Translations under genes and position numbers: made by a program
Notes under the pieces: model-generated
What the model saw: only the letters and a program-made list of their open reading frames with translations
Databases searched by the model: none
Told to the model about the DNA's origin: nothing
Shown: in pieces, positions 50,968 to 58,994 of the stretch
How the letters are laid out: every line of letters starts with the position of its first letter
Position numbering within the stretch: the stretch's first letter is position 1
From: Comamonas testosteroni
GTDB taxonomy: Bacteria; Pseudomonadota; Gammaproteobacteria; Burkholderiales; Burkholderiaceae_C
NCBI RefSeq assembly: GCF_000761245.1
Contig: NZ_AWOR01000089.1
Coordinates: 62,001-126,000 of the forward strand
Direction of reading: 5' to 3'
Length of the DNA: 64,000 nt

Positions 50968-51969
50968 ATGGGCGCAATGACAGACGCACCCGCCTTGGCG
51001 CCTTCGCTGCGCCAGCTCACCGTGCTTAATCAGTTGGGTCGTGCGGTTTTGTCCGCATCCACCGGTGTGCAGGTTCTGGATGCGGGCCAAGATTTGGCCT
51101 GGGAGCGTTGTCACGAGGCCGATGTGTTGCTGACGGCTCCACGTAATGGCTGGCGCGATGCCCCTGAAGAAAAGCCGGCAGGCTGGCCCGGGCGCCTGCG
51201 CTGGGTGCATCTGGCTTCGGTTGGCATCGATTATTTTCCCGCTTGGTTGTTTGAGGGTGTTCAAGTCAGTTGTGCACGTGGTGTGGCGGCTGACCCTATT
51301 GCCGACTACGTGCTTTCTGTACTGCTGGAGCAGTCTTTGGCGTTGAATGCGCGCCGTGCGAAAAACGCTGCGGATTGGGAACGGGAATCGACTTCGGTGA
51401 TCTCCCAACCCATGGGGCTGCTTGCAGGGCAAACACTGGGTATCGTGGGTTACGGTGCCATAGGCAAGGCGGTAGCCCAACGTGCAAAAGCATTTGGGAT
51501 GACGGTGCAGGCTTTGCGCAATGGAAAAGGATCTGCGCAGTTGGCTGAGGATGGAACATCCTTTGCCAAAGACCTGTCTCAATTGCTCGCTAGCAGTGAC
51601 CATGCGGTGTTGGCTTTGCCGTTAACAGCGGCGAGCAGGGGATTGATCAATGCCGATGCATTGGCGTATTGCAAGCCGGGCCTGCATCTGATCAATGTGG
51701 CTCGTGGGGGCTTGGTTGACCAAGATGCACTCAAAGTTGCGCTGGATTCAGGTCTGCTCGGCGCAGCCAGCCTGGATGTGACCGAGCCTGAACCTCTGCC
51801 AGAAGGCCATTGGCTCTACAGCCACGAGAAGGTCAGGCTCACCCCGCATATTTCTTGGGCCGCAGGCGATGTGCAGGCTGCTACCCGGGACAAGTTTGCC
51901 GAGAATCTTCAGCGTTATCGGCGCTCCCAAGCTCTATTTGATGTGGTGGATCTAAGCAAAGGCTACTGA
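50968..51969 (+). CDS. D-2-hydroxyacid dehydrogenase family protein
   Basis: A 333-residue protein with the Rossmann motif GIVGYGAIGKA, catalytic Arg in NVARGGLVD, Glu in TEPEPLPEGH and His in TPHISWAAGD, a complete set for D-2-hydroxyacid dehydrogenases. The typical reaction is NAD(P)H-linked interconversion of a 2-oxo acid and its D-hydroxy acid. It follows the DszC-like gene by two bases. With the aldolase it could handle the oxo acid left after sulfur removal. The upstream in-frame extension to 50929 overlaps the preceding gene and is not used. Confidence 0.85.
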   Translation: MGAMTDAPALAPSLRQLTVLNQLGRAVLSASTGVQVLDAGQDLAWERCHEADVLLTAPRNGWRDAPEEKPAGWPGRLRWVHLASVGIDYFPAWLFEGVQVSCARGVAADPIADYVLSVLLEQSLALNARRAKNAADWERESTSVISQPMGLLAGQTLGIVGYGAIGKAVAQRAKAFGMTVQALRNGKGSAQLAEDGTSFAKDLSQLLASSDHAVLALPLTAASRGLINADALAYCKPGLHLINVARGGLVDQDALKVALDSGLLGAASLDVTEPEPLPEGHWLYSHEKVRLTPHISWAAGDVQAATRDKFAENLQRYRRSQALFDVVDLSKGY

Positions 51970-51983
51970 GTTATCTCACCATT

Positions 51984-51999
51984 TTTCGCATAAGCATCT
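51984..51999 (+). promoter_or_regulatory. Shared upstream element TTTCGCATAAGCATCT
   Basis: One-base variant of 43589-43604, located just after the dehydrogenase gene and 75 bases before the third receptor gene. It suggests that this receptor has its own promoter under the same control. Confidence 0.45.
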
Positions 52000-52074
52000 G
52001 CGAATTACTCGCTTCACCTGAAGCAACTTGACTGCTGCAATGGTTCTTGTATTTCAGACATCACAAGGACGGTT

Positions 52075-53025
52075 ATGCAAAGAAGACAATTCCATCAAGT
52101 GCTGGGCGCTGTTTTTGCGGGTTCCAGCTTGTTGGGCGCTTCCAGCGTGGGTGCGCAAGGCAATCGCGTGCAACTGCGCGCAGGCGATCAAAAAGGTGGG
52201 TTGAAAGCCTTGCTGGATGCGGCAGGTGAGACCAAGGATCTGCCCTATGACATCAAGTGGAGTGAGTTCCCGGCAGCCGCACCTTTGGCAGAGGCGTTAA
52301 ATGCCCGGGCCATTGATTTCGGCATTATTGGCGATGCACCCTTGTTGTTTAGTCTGGCGGCGGGCAGCGCTGCCAGGGCATTTGCCGCACAGCGCTCTGA
52401 TGCCTATGGCACCGCCATTTTGGTGCGCCCAGATTCAGCATTCAAATCCGTCAACGACCTTAAGGGCAAAAGCATTGCCACGAATCGTGGCTCGATCGGA
52501 CATTTTGTGGCGCTCAAAGCCTTGGATGCTGCAGGGCTGCCACTGGACTCCGTGCAGTTCAAATTCATTCCGCCGGCCGATGCCAAGCTGGCGCTGACAC
52601 AAGGCTCGGTGGATGCGTGGGCAACTTGGGAGCCATATACCGCTTTGGCGGAAACTAGCCAGCATGCACGCGTACTGGTGAATGGACGAGGGTTGTGGAG
52701 TGGCCTGAGCTTTTTGGCGGCAACCGATGTAGCTCTGAAAGAAAAGCGTGAAGCCCTGCAGGACTTCAAACAGCGTGTCGCCAGAGCACAAATCTGGTCT
52801 TACAAAAATGCAGATGCTTATGGACAATCGCTGGCCAAAATCATTGGCATTCCCGTAGCTGCAGCAACTTTGCAATTTGAGCGCAGAGCCATGCGTTGGC
52901 AAGATATTGATGCCGCAGTCATTGCTGACCAGCAGCGCACCGCAGATTTCTATGTGAAAGCACGGTTACTTAAGCAAAAGCTGGAGGTTGAGACGACCTT
53001 TGATCAAAGCTTTAGGCTCCTTTGA
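52075..53025 (+). CDS. SsuA-like sulfonate/sulfate-ester binding protein
   Basis: A 316-residue exported receptor with signal MQRRQFHQVLGAVFAGSSLL (RR present) and likely cleavage at VGAQGN. The SsuA plan is clear: LRAGDQKGGLKALLDAAGE, IKWSEFPAAAPLAEALNARA and GSVDAWATWEPY. It is related to, but clearly different from, the receptor at 38801, so a different ligand is expected. No permease follows. AAGGA precedes the start. A hairpin downstream at 53161 probably ends its transcript. Confidence 0.87.
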   Translation: MQRRQFHQVLGAVFAGSSLLGASSVGAQGNRVQLRAGDQKGGLKALLDAAGETKDLPYDIKWSEFPAAAPLAEALNARAIDFGIIGDAPLLFSLAAGSAARAFAAQRSDAYGTAILVRPDSAFKSVNDLKGKSIATNRGSIGHFVALKALDAAGLPLDSVQFKFIPPADAKLALTQGSVDAWATWEPYTALAETSQHARVLVNGRGLWSGLSFLAATDVALKEKREALQDFKQRVARAQIWSYKNADAYGQSLAKIIGIPVAAATLQFERRAMRWQDIDAAVIADQQRTADFYVKARLLKQKLEVETTFDQSFRLL

Positions 53026-53160
53026 CTCGGGCGGTATTCATCAAAAATTTTGATGTCCGAAGCTGGATCGCACAGCCTTCATGGAAGGTCACTACGGACT
53101 TCCAGCTTTTATCGAAGGGTACTGCCAGCTACGTAAAGAAACCTGCCATTGAGAAGCTCC

Positions 53161-53197
53161 CCGCCATATAGCTCGGATGACCTCTATATGGCGGTTT
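53161..53197 (+). terminator. Hairpin downstream of the last receptor gene
   Basis: CCGCCATATAG pairs with CTATATGGCGG (11 bp, 12-base loop), followed by TTT. A weak U-tract makes it a modest terminator. Another short palindrome (CATCAAAA-A-TTTTGATG, 53039-53055) lies closer to the stop codon. Confidence 0.6.
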
Positions 53198-53255
53198 GCG
53201 AAAATTTGTGATGTGAGTGTGAGCAGCCGTAATCGCTGACGGATTCAACCGGTCG

Positions 53256-53430
53256 TTGCAACACACTCACCACCGCATAGGCGGCAGGAGTGTTGCAAAT
53301 GAAGCAGTGACCCAGAATCTACTATTCAGATAGCCAGAAAGCTCTGATGTGGGCGCGCTGGAAGCAAGGCTGGGCGTTGCAGGAGATCGGCAAGCTCTTT
53401 GAGCGCGCTCACTCTTCGATCGCTAGGGTA
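53256..53430 (+). pseudogene. IS30-family transposase remnant (N-terminal HTH only)
   Basis: The frame through ATG 53347 gives YYSDSQKALMWARWKQGW and ALQEIGKLFERAHSSIARVW, the N-terminal helix-turn-helix of IS30-type transposases. The sequence then stops resembling a transposase at about 53430, and no DDE domain follows. Just upstream an inverted repeat, TTGCAACACACTC (53256-53268) and GAGTGTTGCAA (53288-53298), could belong to the element end. The remnant marks a past insertion at the edge of the organosulfur cluster. The rest of 53026-53422 shows no gene. Confidence 0.6.
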
Positions 53431-53743
53431 TGGATAGTAAATTTTTTGCAAGCACCGCAGTCACGACCACGCAGCCTGTCAGTGACCCCACGGCCAGGGC
53501 CACGATTAAAGAGCCAGAGGGTGACACTACCGCTGCCGTGTGCAATATCTCATTGTTCCGTGTCATGCCGGTCACCCACGCAAAGACTGCACCTATTAGT
53601 AAGCAAGCTCCAGCGGTCACGATCTCCAACCGGTGAGATTCGGAACCGCTTTTAAGCGATATTGCTGCGGTGACGAACATGCTCAATGCGGTTCTAGTCC
53701 ACGCCAAGGACGTGCGCTCCGGTTGCAGCCCGGCATCTCTCAT
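53423..53743 (-). CDS. DUF202 small membrane protein
   Basis: A 106-residue protein with the DUF202 opening QPERTSLAWTRTALSMFV and three hydrophobic segments (about 17-35, 45-62, 78-98). DUF202/YidH proteins are inner-membrane proteins of unknown function. ATG 53743 overlaps the stop of the upstream DUF202 gene (ATGA). Its 3' end abuts the transposase remnant. The gene looks intact. Confidence 0.8.
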   Translation of the reverse strand: MRDAGLQPERTSLAWTRTALSMFVTAAISLKSGSESHRLEIVTAGACLLIGAVFAWVTGMTRNNEILHTAAVVSPSGSLIVALAVGSLTGCVVVTAVLAKNLLSIP

Positions 53744-54129
53744 AGACGCCTCGTCAGGACGGCTGCCACTGCAAGTGCTGCAAACATGAATCCGATGGCG
53801 ATCCATGAGATGAACATGGGCGAGGGCAACGGGCGATCATTGCGCATTGCTATTTCGTTGTCTTTCCAGCGCAGAAAGGCTAGCACGCACATTGCTGCAG
53901 CGGCTGCGCTTGCAAAGACTGCAAGATACGAAACATAGAAGTGTCCAGGAAATCGCGCAGACACCTGGTCCAGTAGCACGGATCCAGCCAAAAGTGCCAT
54001 GGCGGTTCGAATCCACGCCAGGAACGTGCGCTCGTTGGCTAGCGAGAACCGGTAGTCAGGCTCTTTGCCTTGATGCTGCCATGAAGGGCGATGCATATTC
54101 GATCGATTGAGGTTTGGTCCGGTATCCAT
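53740..54129 (-). CDS. DUF202 (YidH-like) membrane protein
   Basis: About 129 residues: a polar N-terminus, the DUF202 core DYRFSLANERTFLAWIRTAM and three membrane helices. It is translationally coupled to a second DUF202 gene; such tandem pairs (YidG/YidH-like) are common and may form a heteromer. The function is unknown. No strong ribosome site helps choose between ATG 54129 and ATG 54096; the first is listed. Confidence 0.78.
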   Translation of the reverse strand: MDTGPNLNRSNMHRPSWQHQGKEPDYRFSLANERTFLAWIRTAMALLAGSVLLDQVSARFPGHFYVSYLAVFASAAAAAMCVLAFLRWKDNEIAMRNDRPLPSPMFISWIAIGFMFAALAVAAVLTRRL

Positions 54130-54252
54130 CAGAAGGCCGAAGACCCATGTTGTTGGATGAAAAGAGGGGGCAGCGCAAAGCATCTGACCGGCCTTTCGTG
54201 CATGGGTCGTGCCAGATAGGCCTGATCTCACAGCGCCGCCGATAGCCGGTCG

Positions 54253-55230
54253 CTAGCGAGGTTGAACGCCGACTTCGCTGATTTTTTTGCCCCAGATTTC
54301 ATAGTCAGTACGTATTCGATCACGTAGCTGCAAGGCGGTTGATGACTGCGATTGCATACCCATCCCCTGAAGCTTTGCAGCAACCTCCGGTTGATTGACG
54401 GCTTTTTGCAGAGATCCTTCCAGCCGCTTCAGGATGGGGGCGGGCAGGTTCTTGGGTGCCACGAGTCCGTACCAGGAGTTCAGGCCGAATGGGATGCCCA
54501 GCTCTTTGAATGTCGGTGCCTCAGGAAACATGGGGGAGCGCTGCGGCGATGTGACAGCCAATATCCGGACTGTGCCTGCTTTGGCTTGTGTAGAAGCCAA
54601 GCCCCAGCCGCCAAAAGTGGCGGCGATCTCTCCGCCCAGCATTCCCATTAATGCTTCGTTGGACCCCTTGTAAGGGACATGCTGAATGTCCAAGCCAGCG
54701 GATTTTTTCATCACTTCACCGCTAATGTGGCCTGCGCTGCCTTCACCCCACGATCCGAAGCTCAGTTTGCCGGGAGTTGCTTTGGCGCGAGCCGCCAGGT
54801 CCGCGTAGGAGCGAATGGGCGATTTCGCCGAAACCATCAGTGCATTTCCAGAAACGGAGATGAGGCCGATCGCGGCGATGTCGGTCAGTGGATCGAATAG
54901 CTTCTTGACAATCAGATGAGGAGACAAAGCCAGCACCGTCTGGTACACGATGCCGATCGTGTAGCCGTCAGGTTTGGCTGCAGAAACCGAGGCCACGCCG
55001 ATCAATCCGCCGGCTCCAACCTTGTTGTCGACAACAATGGGCTGCCCCAGATCTGCCGTCATGTACTGGGCAACAAGGCGGGCCAGAATGTCGGGCTCAC
55101 CTCCCGCAGTAGCCGGAACAATGAGGCGAATGGGGCGTGTGGGATAGTTTGCATCGTCTTGTGCGGTTGCTGCTAACGAGATGCAGCACAGCGATGCCAT
55201 GGCGCTCAATCGCAAGAAGTATTTTTTCAT
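54253..55230 (-). CDS. Bug-family (TctC-like) periplasmic solute receptor
   Basis: A 325-residue exported protein with signal MKKYFLRLSAMASLCCISLA and cleavage near ATAQDD. Bug motifs are YPTRPIRLIVPATAGG, IVVDNKVGAGG and DGYTIGIV. It lies 24 bases after the GMC oxidoreductase gene and appears to be the last gene of the split-decarboxylase operon. It therefore probably binds the substrate of that pathway, most likely a carboxylate. AGGAAA precedes ATG 55230. Confidence 0.9.
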   Translation of the reverse strand: MKKYFLRLSAMASLCCISLAATAQDDANYPTRPIRLIVPATAGGEPDILARLVAQYMTADLGQPIVVDNKVGAGGLIGVASVSAAKPDGYTIGIVYQTVLALSPHLIVKKLFDPLTDIAAIGLISVSGNALMVSAKSPIRSYADLAARAKATPGKLSFGSWGEGSAGHISGEVMKKSAGLDIQHVPYKGSNEALMGMLGGEIAATFGGWGLASTQAKAGTVRILAVTSPQRSPMFPEAPTFKELGIPFGLNSWYGLVAPKNLPAPILKRLEGSLQKAVNQPEVAAKLQGMGMQSQSSTALQLRDRIRTDYEIWGKKISEVGVQPR

Positions 55231-55254
55231 GATGATTTCCTGTGGGCGCAACGG

Positions 55255-56886
55255 CTAGCGATTCGCGTCTTGCCAGATTAGATCGGCAGCCTTTTCACCA
55301 ATGGCGATCGATGCCGCATTGGTGTTGGATGAAGGCATGGTTGGCATGACGGAAGAGTCCACCACACGCAAAGCAGCTGTTCCGCGCACTCGCAAAGCAG
55401 AGTCAACCACTGCATTTCGATCGGAGTCCGGTCCCATCTTGCAAGTGCCGATGGGATGCCAGGAGGTTTGTCCGCAGGTGCGTATGTATTGCAGCAGAGC
55501 ATCTTCCGACTGCACATCAATGCCCGGGCGAGTCTCGCGCTTGACGAAGCCTGCCAGCGACGGCTGCTCCACCACTTTCCGGGCCAGGCGCAGCGCCGAG
55601 AGCATGACCTCCACATCTTCCGCGGCCTCCAAATAGCACGGATCCATCGCGGGATCATCCAGGGCCGAGAGCGTCTTGGCATGGATCCAGCCGCGCGAGG
55701 CAGGTCTCAACTGGAACAGGCCAATGCCAAACCCCGGAAACAAATCCGCCCCTGCCCCCTTGGTGCGAGAGTACCGGTCTGCTCCGCTCAAATGGTGCAT
55801 CTGGATCTTCACCATGGGACGGCTTTGCTCCGGGGCCGTACGTGCCAATGCATGGGCCGTGGCCGATGGAGACGTCATCATGCCGCGACGGGTGAGCAGG
55901 TATTGGGCGCCCATCAACGCTTGGCGCCAGGGGCTTGAAATGACTTCATTGAGGGTGACGCGCTGGCTGGCCTCAAAAGTGATGCGAGCTTGCAGATGGT
56001 CGATCAGGTTCTCTCCGACGCCTGGGGAGTGGGCGACAACGGGTACTCCCAGATCCTGGAGACGCTCGGCCTGCCCAACACCCGATAGCTCCAGCAACTG
56101 AGGTGATTTGATGGGACCTGCGGACAAAATGATCTCCGAGCGCGCACGAGCCTCCCGGCGTTGGCCGCGCTGCAGATATTCCACACCTACGGCACGCTGC
56201 CCCTCGAACAGAATGCGCAAAGCTTGTGATTCCGTGCGCAGCTCAAGTCCTGCAGGGATATCCGAGTCAAGATAGCCGCGTGCAGTGCTGCAGCGTTGAC
56301 CGGCACGTGTGCTCAGCTGAAGGAAAGAAACCCCTTCATACGCACGTCCGTTGTAGTCTGGCGTTCGGGGAATTCCAGCCTGCTCGCAAGCCTTCACAAA
56401 AGCTGCTCCAAGAGGGTGCGGATCATCCGCCAGGTTCGTGATGCTGATCGGGCCGTCACGTCCTCTTAAAGCGGAGTCCCCGAAGCGGTAAGACTCTAGC
56501 CGCTGGAAATAGGGGAGCAAATCGTCGTAGCCCCAGCCAGCGTTGCCTAATTCGCGCCAATGGTCGAACTCGCGTGGCTCACCTCGTACGAAGATCATGC
56601 CGTTGACCGAGCTTGAGCCGCCAGGCATACGACCCCGGGGCCAGTAAATCGATTGGCCGTCCAGACGATGCTGCGGCTCGGTATGGAAAGGCCAGACGTA
56701 TTTCGGATTCGTCAAAAGCTTGCCGATTCCCAGGGGCACACGTACCCAGAAGTCGTTGTGGCGCGGCGCACCGGCCTCAAGCAGCAGGACCTTGGTGTCC
56801 GGGCGTTCGGCCAGGCGACGCGCTACTGCGGCACCCGCAGAACCCGCCCCGATAACGATGTAGTCGAAGGATTCAGACTCAGCCAT
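55255..56886 (-). CDS. GMC-family flavoprotein oxidoreductase (choline dehydrogenase-like)
   Basis: A 543-residue FAD enzyme with the N-terminal dinucleotide motif VIGAGSAGAAVARRL, PRGRMPGGSSSVNGMIFVRG (GMC signature 1), ILSAGPIKSPQLLELSGVG (signature 2) and a C-terminal active-site His in SWHPIGTCKMG. It oxidises a primary or secondary alcohol. Start and preceding stop overlap (TGATG), so it is translated with the upstream ThDP subunit. In Cupriavidus a GMC enzyme, IseJ, oxidises isethionate to sulfoacetaldehyde; a similar role is possible here because the operon also carries a ComDE-like decarboxylase. Confidence 0.9.
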   Translation of the reverse strand: MAESESFDYIVIGAGSAGAAVARRLAERPDTKVLLLEAGAPRHNDFWVRVPLGIGKLLTNPKYVWPFHTEPQHRLDGQSIYWPRGRMPGGSSSVNGMIFVRGEPREFDHWRELGNAGWGYDDLLPYFQRLESYRFGDSALRGRDGPISITNLADDPHPLGAAFVKACEQAGIPRTPDYNGRAYEGVSFLQLSTRAGQRCSTARGYLDSDIPAGLELRTESQALRILFEGQRAVGVEYLQRGQRREARARSEIILSAGPIKSPQLLELSGVGQAERLQDLGVPVVAHSPGVGENLIDHLQARITFEASQRVTLNEVISSPWRQALMGAQYLLTRRGMMTSPSATAHALARTAPEQSRPMVKIQMHHLSGADRYSRTKGAGADLFPGFGIGLFQLRPASRGWIHAKTLSALDDPAMDPCYLEAAEDVEVMLSALRLARKVVEQPSLAGFVKRETRPGIDVQSEDALLQYIRTCGQTSWHPIGTCKMGPDSDRNAVVDSALRVRGTAALRVVDSSVMPTMPSSNTNAASIAIGEKAADLIWQDANR

Positions 56887-57515
56887 CACGCCACCTCGGC
56901 ATTCAGCAGCTGTTGCATGGCCCGTGCTTCGAGGCCCATGCGTTCGAATTGATAGTCTGGCATTTCTGCCTGCTCGAATCCTTCTGTGGCCTGGCTGGGT
57001 GCCGGCTCCACGATCAGTTCAACAAAGACCGGTCCTTGAAGGCTCTGTATTTCCGGGAAGCGTGCCTCCCAGGTGGCCTCATCCTTGATGACGTACGCAT
57101 GGAGGTATCCCGCATTGCGTGCGGCTTGTGCAAAATTGAAGCCTTGGGCTGGCGCGTCAAGATTGGCGAGGCCGGTGAATTGGGTGCCGTTCTTGATCAC
57201 CAGGTGCAGCAGGTTGCTCGGAGCAGCCTGGGCAACCGTGACCAGGCTGCTTAGTTCCATCAACAGGCTGGCATCGCCGTCCACGACGATCACCTTGCGC
57301 TGCGGCCGTGCCAGCGCCAATCCCAGACCCAGTCCTGCCGCACCTCCCATGAGTGGCACGGAGCTGAGTCTGGCCTCCTTGGGAGCACGGTCGACATGGC
57401 TTGAATCGGCCTCCAAAAGATCAAAGGCCCGCATGGCACCCATGGTCGCAATCACCAGGGAATTCTTGCTACGCTGCGCGGCAATGACACCGCAGGCTTG
57501 TTGCACGTTCATCAT
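56886..57515 (-). CDS. ThDP-dependent decarboxylase, cofactor-binding subunit (ComE-like)
   Basis: A 209-residue protein equal to the C-terminal, cofactor-binding domain of ThDP enzymes. The metal/diphosphate motif begins VVDGDASLLMEL and ends VIKNG, spaced as in the family; the final G of the usual GDG is Ala. In pattern it resembles the beta subunit of sulfopyruvate or phosphonopyruvate decarboxylase, where the two halves are separate proteins. It follows the alpha gene by 7 bases. GGAG lies 11 bases before the paired ATG. Substrate could be sulfopyruvate, phosphonopyruvate or another 2-oxo acid. Confidence 0.82.
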   Translation of the reverse strand: MMNVQQACGVIAAQRSKNSLVIATMGAMRAFDLLEADSSHVDRAPKEARLSSVPLMGGAAGLGLGLALARPQRKVIVVDGDASLLMELSSLVTVAQAAPSNLLHLVIKNGTQFTGLANLDAPAQGFNFAQAARNAGYLHAYVIKDEATWEARFPEIQSLQGPVFVELIVEPAPSQATEGFEQAEMPDYQFERMGLEARAMQQLLNAEVA

Positions 57516-57522
57516 TTTTTAT

Positions 57523-58050
57523 TTATCTCCAGGATATTGGGGCGCCGACTAGCACAACCGAAGCGGTTCGCTGTTGATGTGCGATCTCGTAGGCCTTCTC
57601 GATCCGATCCACATCGGCATCGGAGTCCAGGCAGTTCCAGGGAATTTCCAGAGCATCGAGCACGGGCTCCATGATGCGGACCATCGTGCGGCGCGACTGC
57701 TTGGGGTCCTGGCCGATATTGCTGAACTCGCGCCCAAACTGCCCGACCAGGAACACCAAGGGAATCTGGGCATCCATGCACACAGCACGCAATGTGTTGA
57801 TGCAGTTGTAGAGTCCCTGGTTCTGCATGACCAACAGGGGTTTGCGGCCGGCAATGGTCAGTCCCGCAGCAGTGGTGACGCATTGGTTTTCGTTGCAGGC
57901 ATTGAGAACGCGGATGCTCGATGCTTTTTGCAAGTGGGAGTGCAGTGATAATTGCACCCAGTCAGGTACGGTGACAACGTGATCAACGCCTGCGCGCTCT
58001 AATGCGCTAACGGCCGTTGAGGCTGTGATAGAAGGAAATGTTGAGGCCAC
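57523..58050 (-). CDS. ThDP-dependent decarboxylase, PYR-domain subunit (ComD-like)
   Basis: A 175-residue protein equal to the N-terminal PYR domain of ThDP enzymes: GVDHVVTVPDWVQLSLHSHL, then NENQCVTTAAGLTIAGRKPL with the activating Glu, and QNQGLYNCINTL. It starts with GTG. It makes the active site together with the downstream subunit. As first gene of the minus-strand operon it is divergent from the Crp/Fnr gene at 58149, separated by about 100 bases that should hold both promoters. The split arrangement favours a ComDE-type 2-oxo-acid decarboxylase over acetolactate synthase. Confidence 0.82.
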   Translation of the reverse strand: MASTFPSITASTAVSALERAGVDHVVTVPDWVQLSLHSHLQKASSIRVLNACNENQCVTTAAGLTIAGRKPLLVMQNQGLYNCINTLRAVCMDAQIPLVFLVGQFGREFSNIGQDPKQSRRTMVRIMEPVLDALEIPWNCLDSDADVDRIEKAYEIAHQQRTASVVLVGAPISWR

Positions 58051-58148
58051 GGGATGCCTGTCACTGAGTTGAAGGTCTGCGCAGTATGCGAACGGGGCCT
58101 GTCTCAGTCAGTCTGTCCTCCGACACAGTGATTGAGGGTTTGTTCGTA

Positions 58149-58832
58149 ATGCAGGAAACAACGGTTCGCATCAAGAAGGCCCTCGCCAACGTATCGTGGT
58201 TGAGCGCCTGTGGCGAAGCCACTCTTCAGCACCTCGCTGCGCACGCAACGCTGGAGCAGGTCGCCGATGGAACCACCGTGACATGGCGCGGCCGCCAGAT
58301 GACGCACCTGTTGATTCCTGCGCAAGGAGTGCTGGAGCTGAGCATCACCAACTCGCAAGGCAAGCGTCACGTCATTAACCGGCAGGAACCCGGGCAGGTC
58401 TTCGGTTTGATTCCGGTGCTTGAGGATTCCGAGGCGATCCATGACGCCGTGGCACGCGGAGCATGCGAGATCGTGCGCGTGCCGCAAGCGCAGCTATGGC
58501 AGGTAATGCGCGCCCATCCTGAGTTGAACGACCAGATCATTCGGCTGCTATGTGCCAGGGCCCGTGATACATACCAGGCCTTGGCGGCACAGACGCTTAC
58601 GGCGCTGCCCAATCGTCTGGCCCGTGTGCTGCTTTCCCAGGTTCGAGGCACCGGCCCTCACACTCTCGTCATGACCCAAGCCGATTTGGCTGACATGCTG
58701 GGAATCACCCGGCAGAGTCTCAATGTGGAACTCAAGCGCCTGGAGCGTCAGGGACTGGTCGATATCGGTCGCGGTCGCATCGACATAACAAACCAAGCAC
58801 AGCTCGCTCGACTGGCCGCCGATCCAGAGTGA
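58149..58832 (+). CDS. Crp/Fnr-family transcriptional regulator
   Basis: A 227-residue protein with a cyclic-nucleotide-binding-like beta roll (about 20-130; LLIPAQGVLELSITNSQGKR, GQVFGLIPVL) and a Crp-type helix-turn-helix near the C-terminus (MTQADLADMLGITRQSLNVE). No Fnr-type cysteine cluster is visible and the cAMP-contact residues are not obvious, so the effector is unknown. Start ATG 58149 is preferred because residues before it are unconserved; an ATG at 58086 is also open. It probably regulates the divergent decarboxylase operon and perhaps the receptor gene downstream. Confidence 0.86.
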   Translation: MQETTVRIKKALANVSWLSACGEATLQHLAAHATLEQVADGTTVTWRGRQMTHLLIPAQGVLELSITNSQGKRHVINRQEPGQVFGLIPVLEDSEAIHDAVARGACEIVRVPQAQLWQVMRAHPELNDQIIRLLCARARDTYQALAAQTLTALPNRLARVLLSQVRGTGPHTLVMTQADLADMLGITRQSLNVELKRLERQGLVDIGRGRIDITNQAQLARLAADPE

Positions 58833-58994
58833 AGGCCGGTTGCGGCCTATGGTTTGCCCGCAAGCTATTTGTCGGATCGCCGACTGACTCATTGAGCAGG
58901 TGTGATGAGACTGCTCCCCATCGCAAGCAATTCTCTCGCTTGAGTAGCCAGAAACTCTCTGGCTTGGCGAGATCAGCTTCGAAAGGAGAGCATC

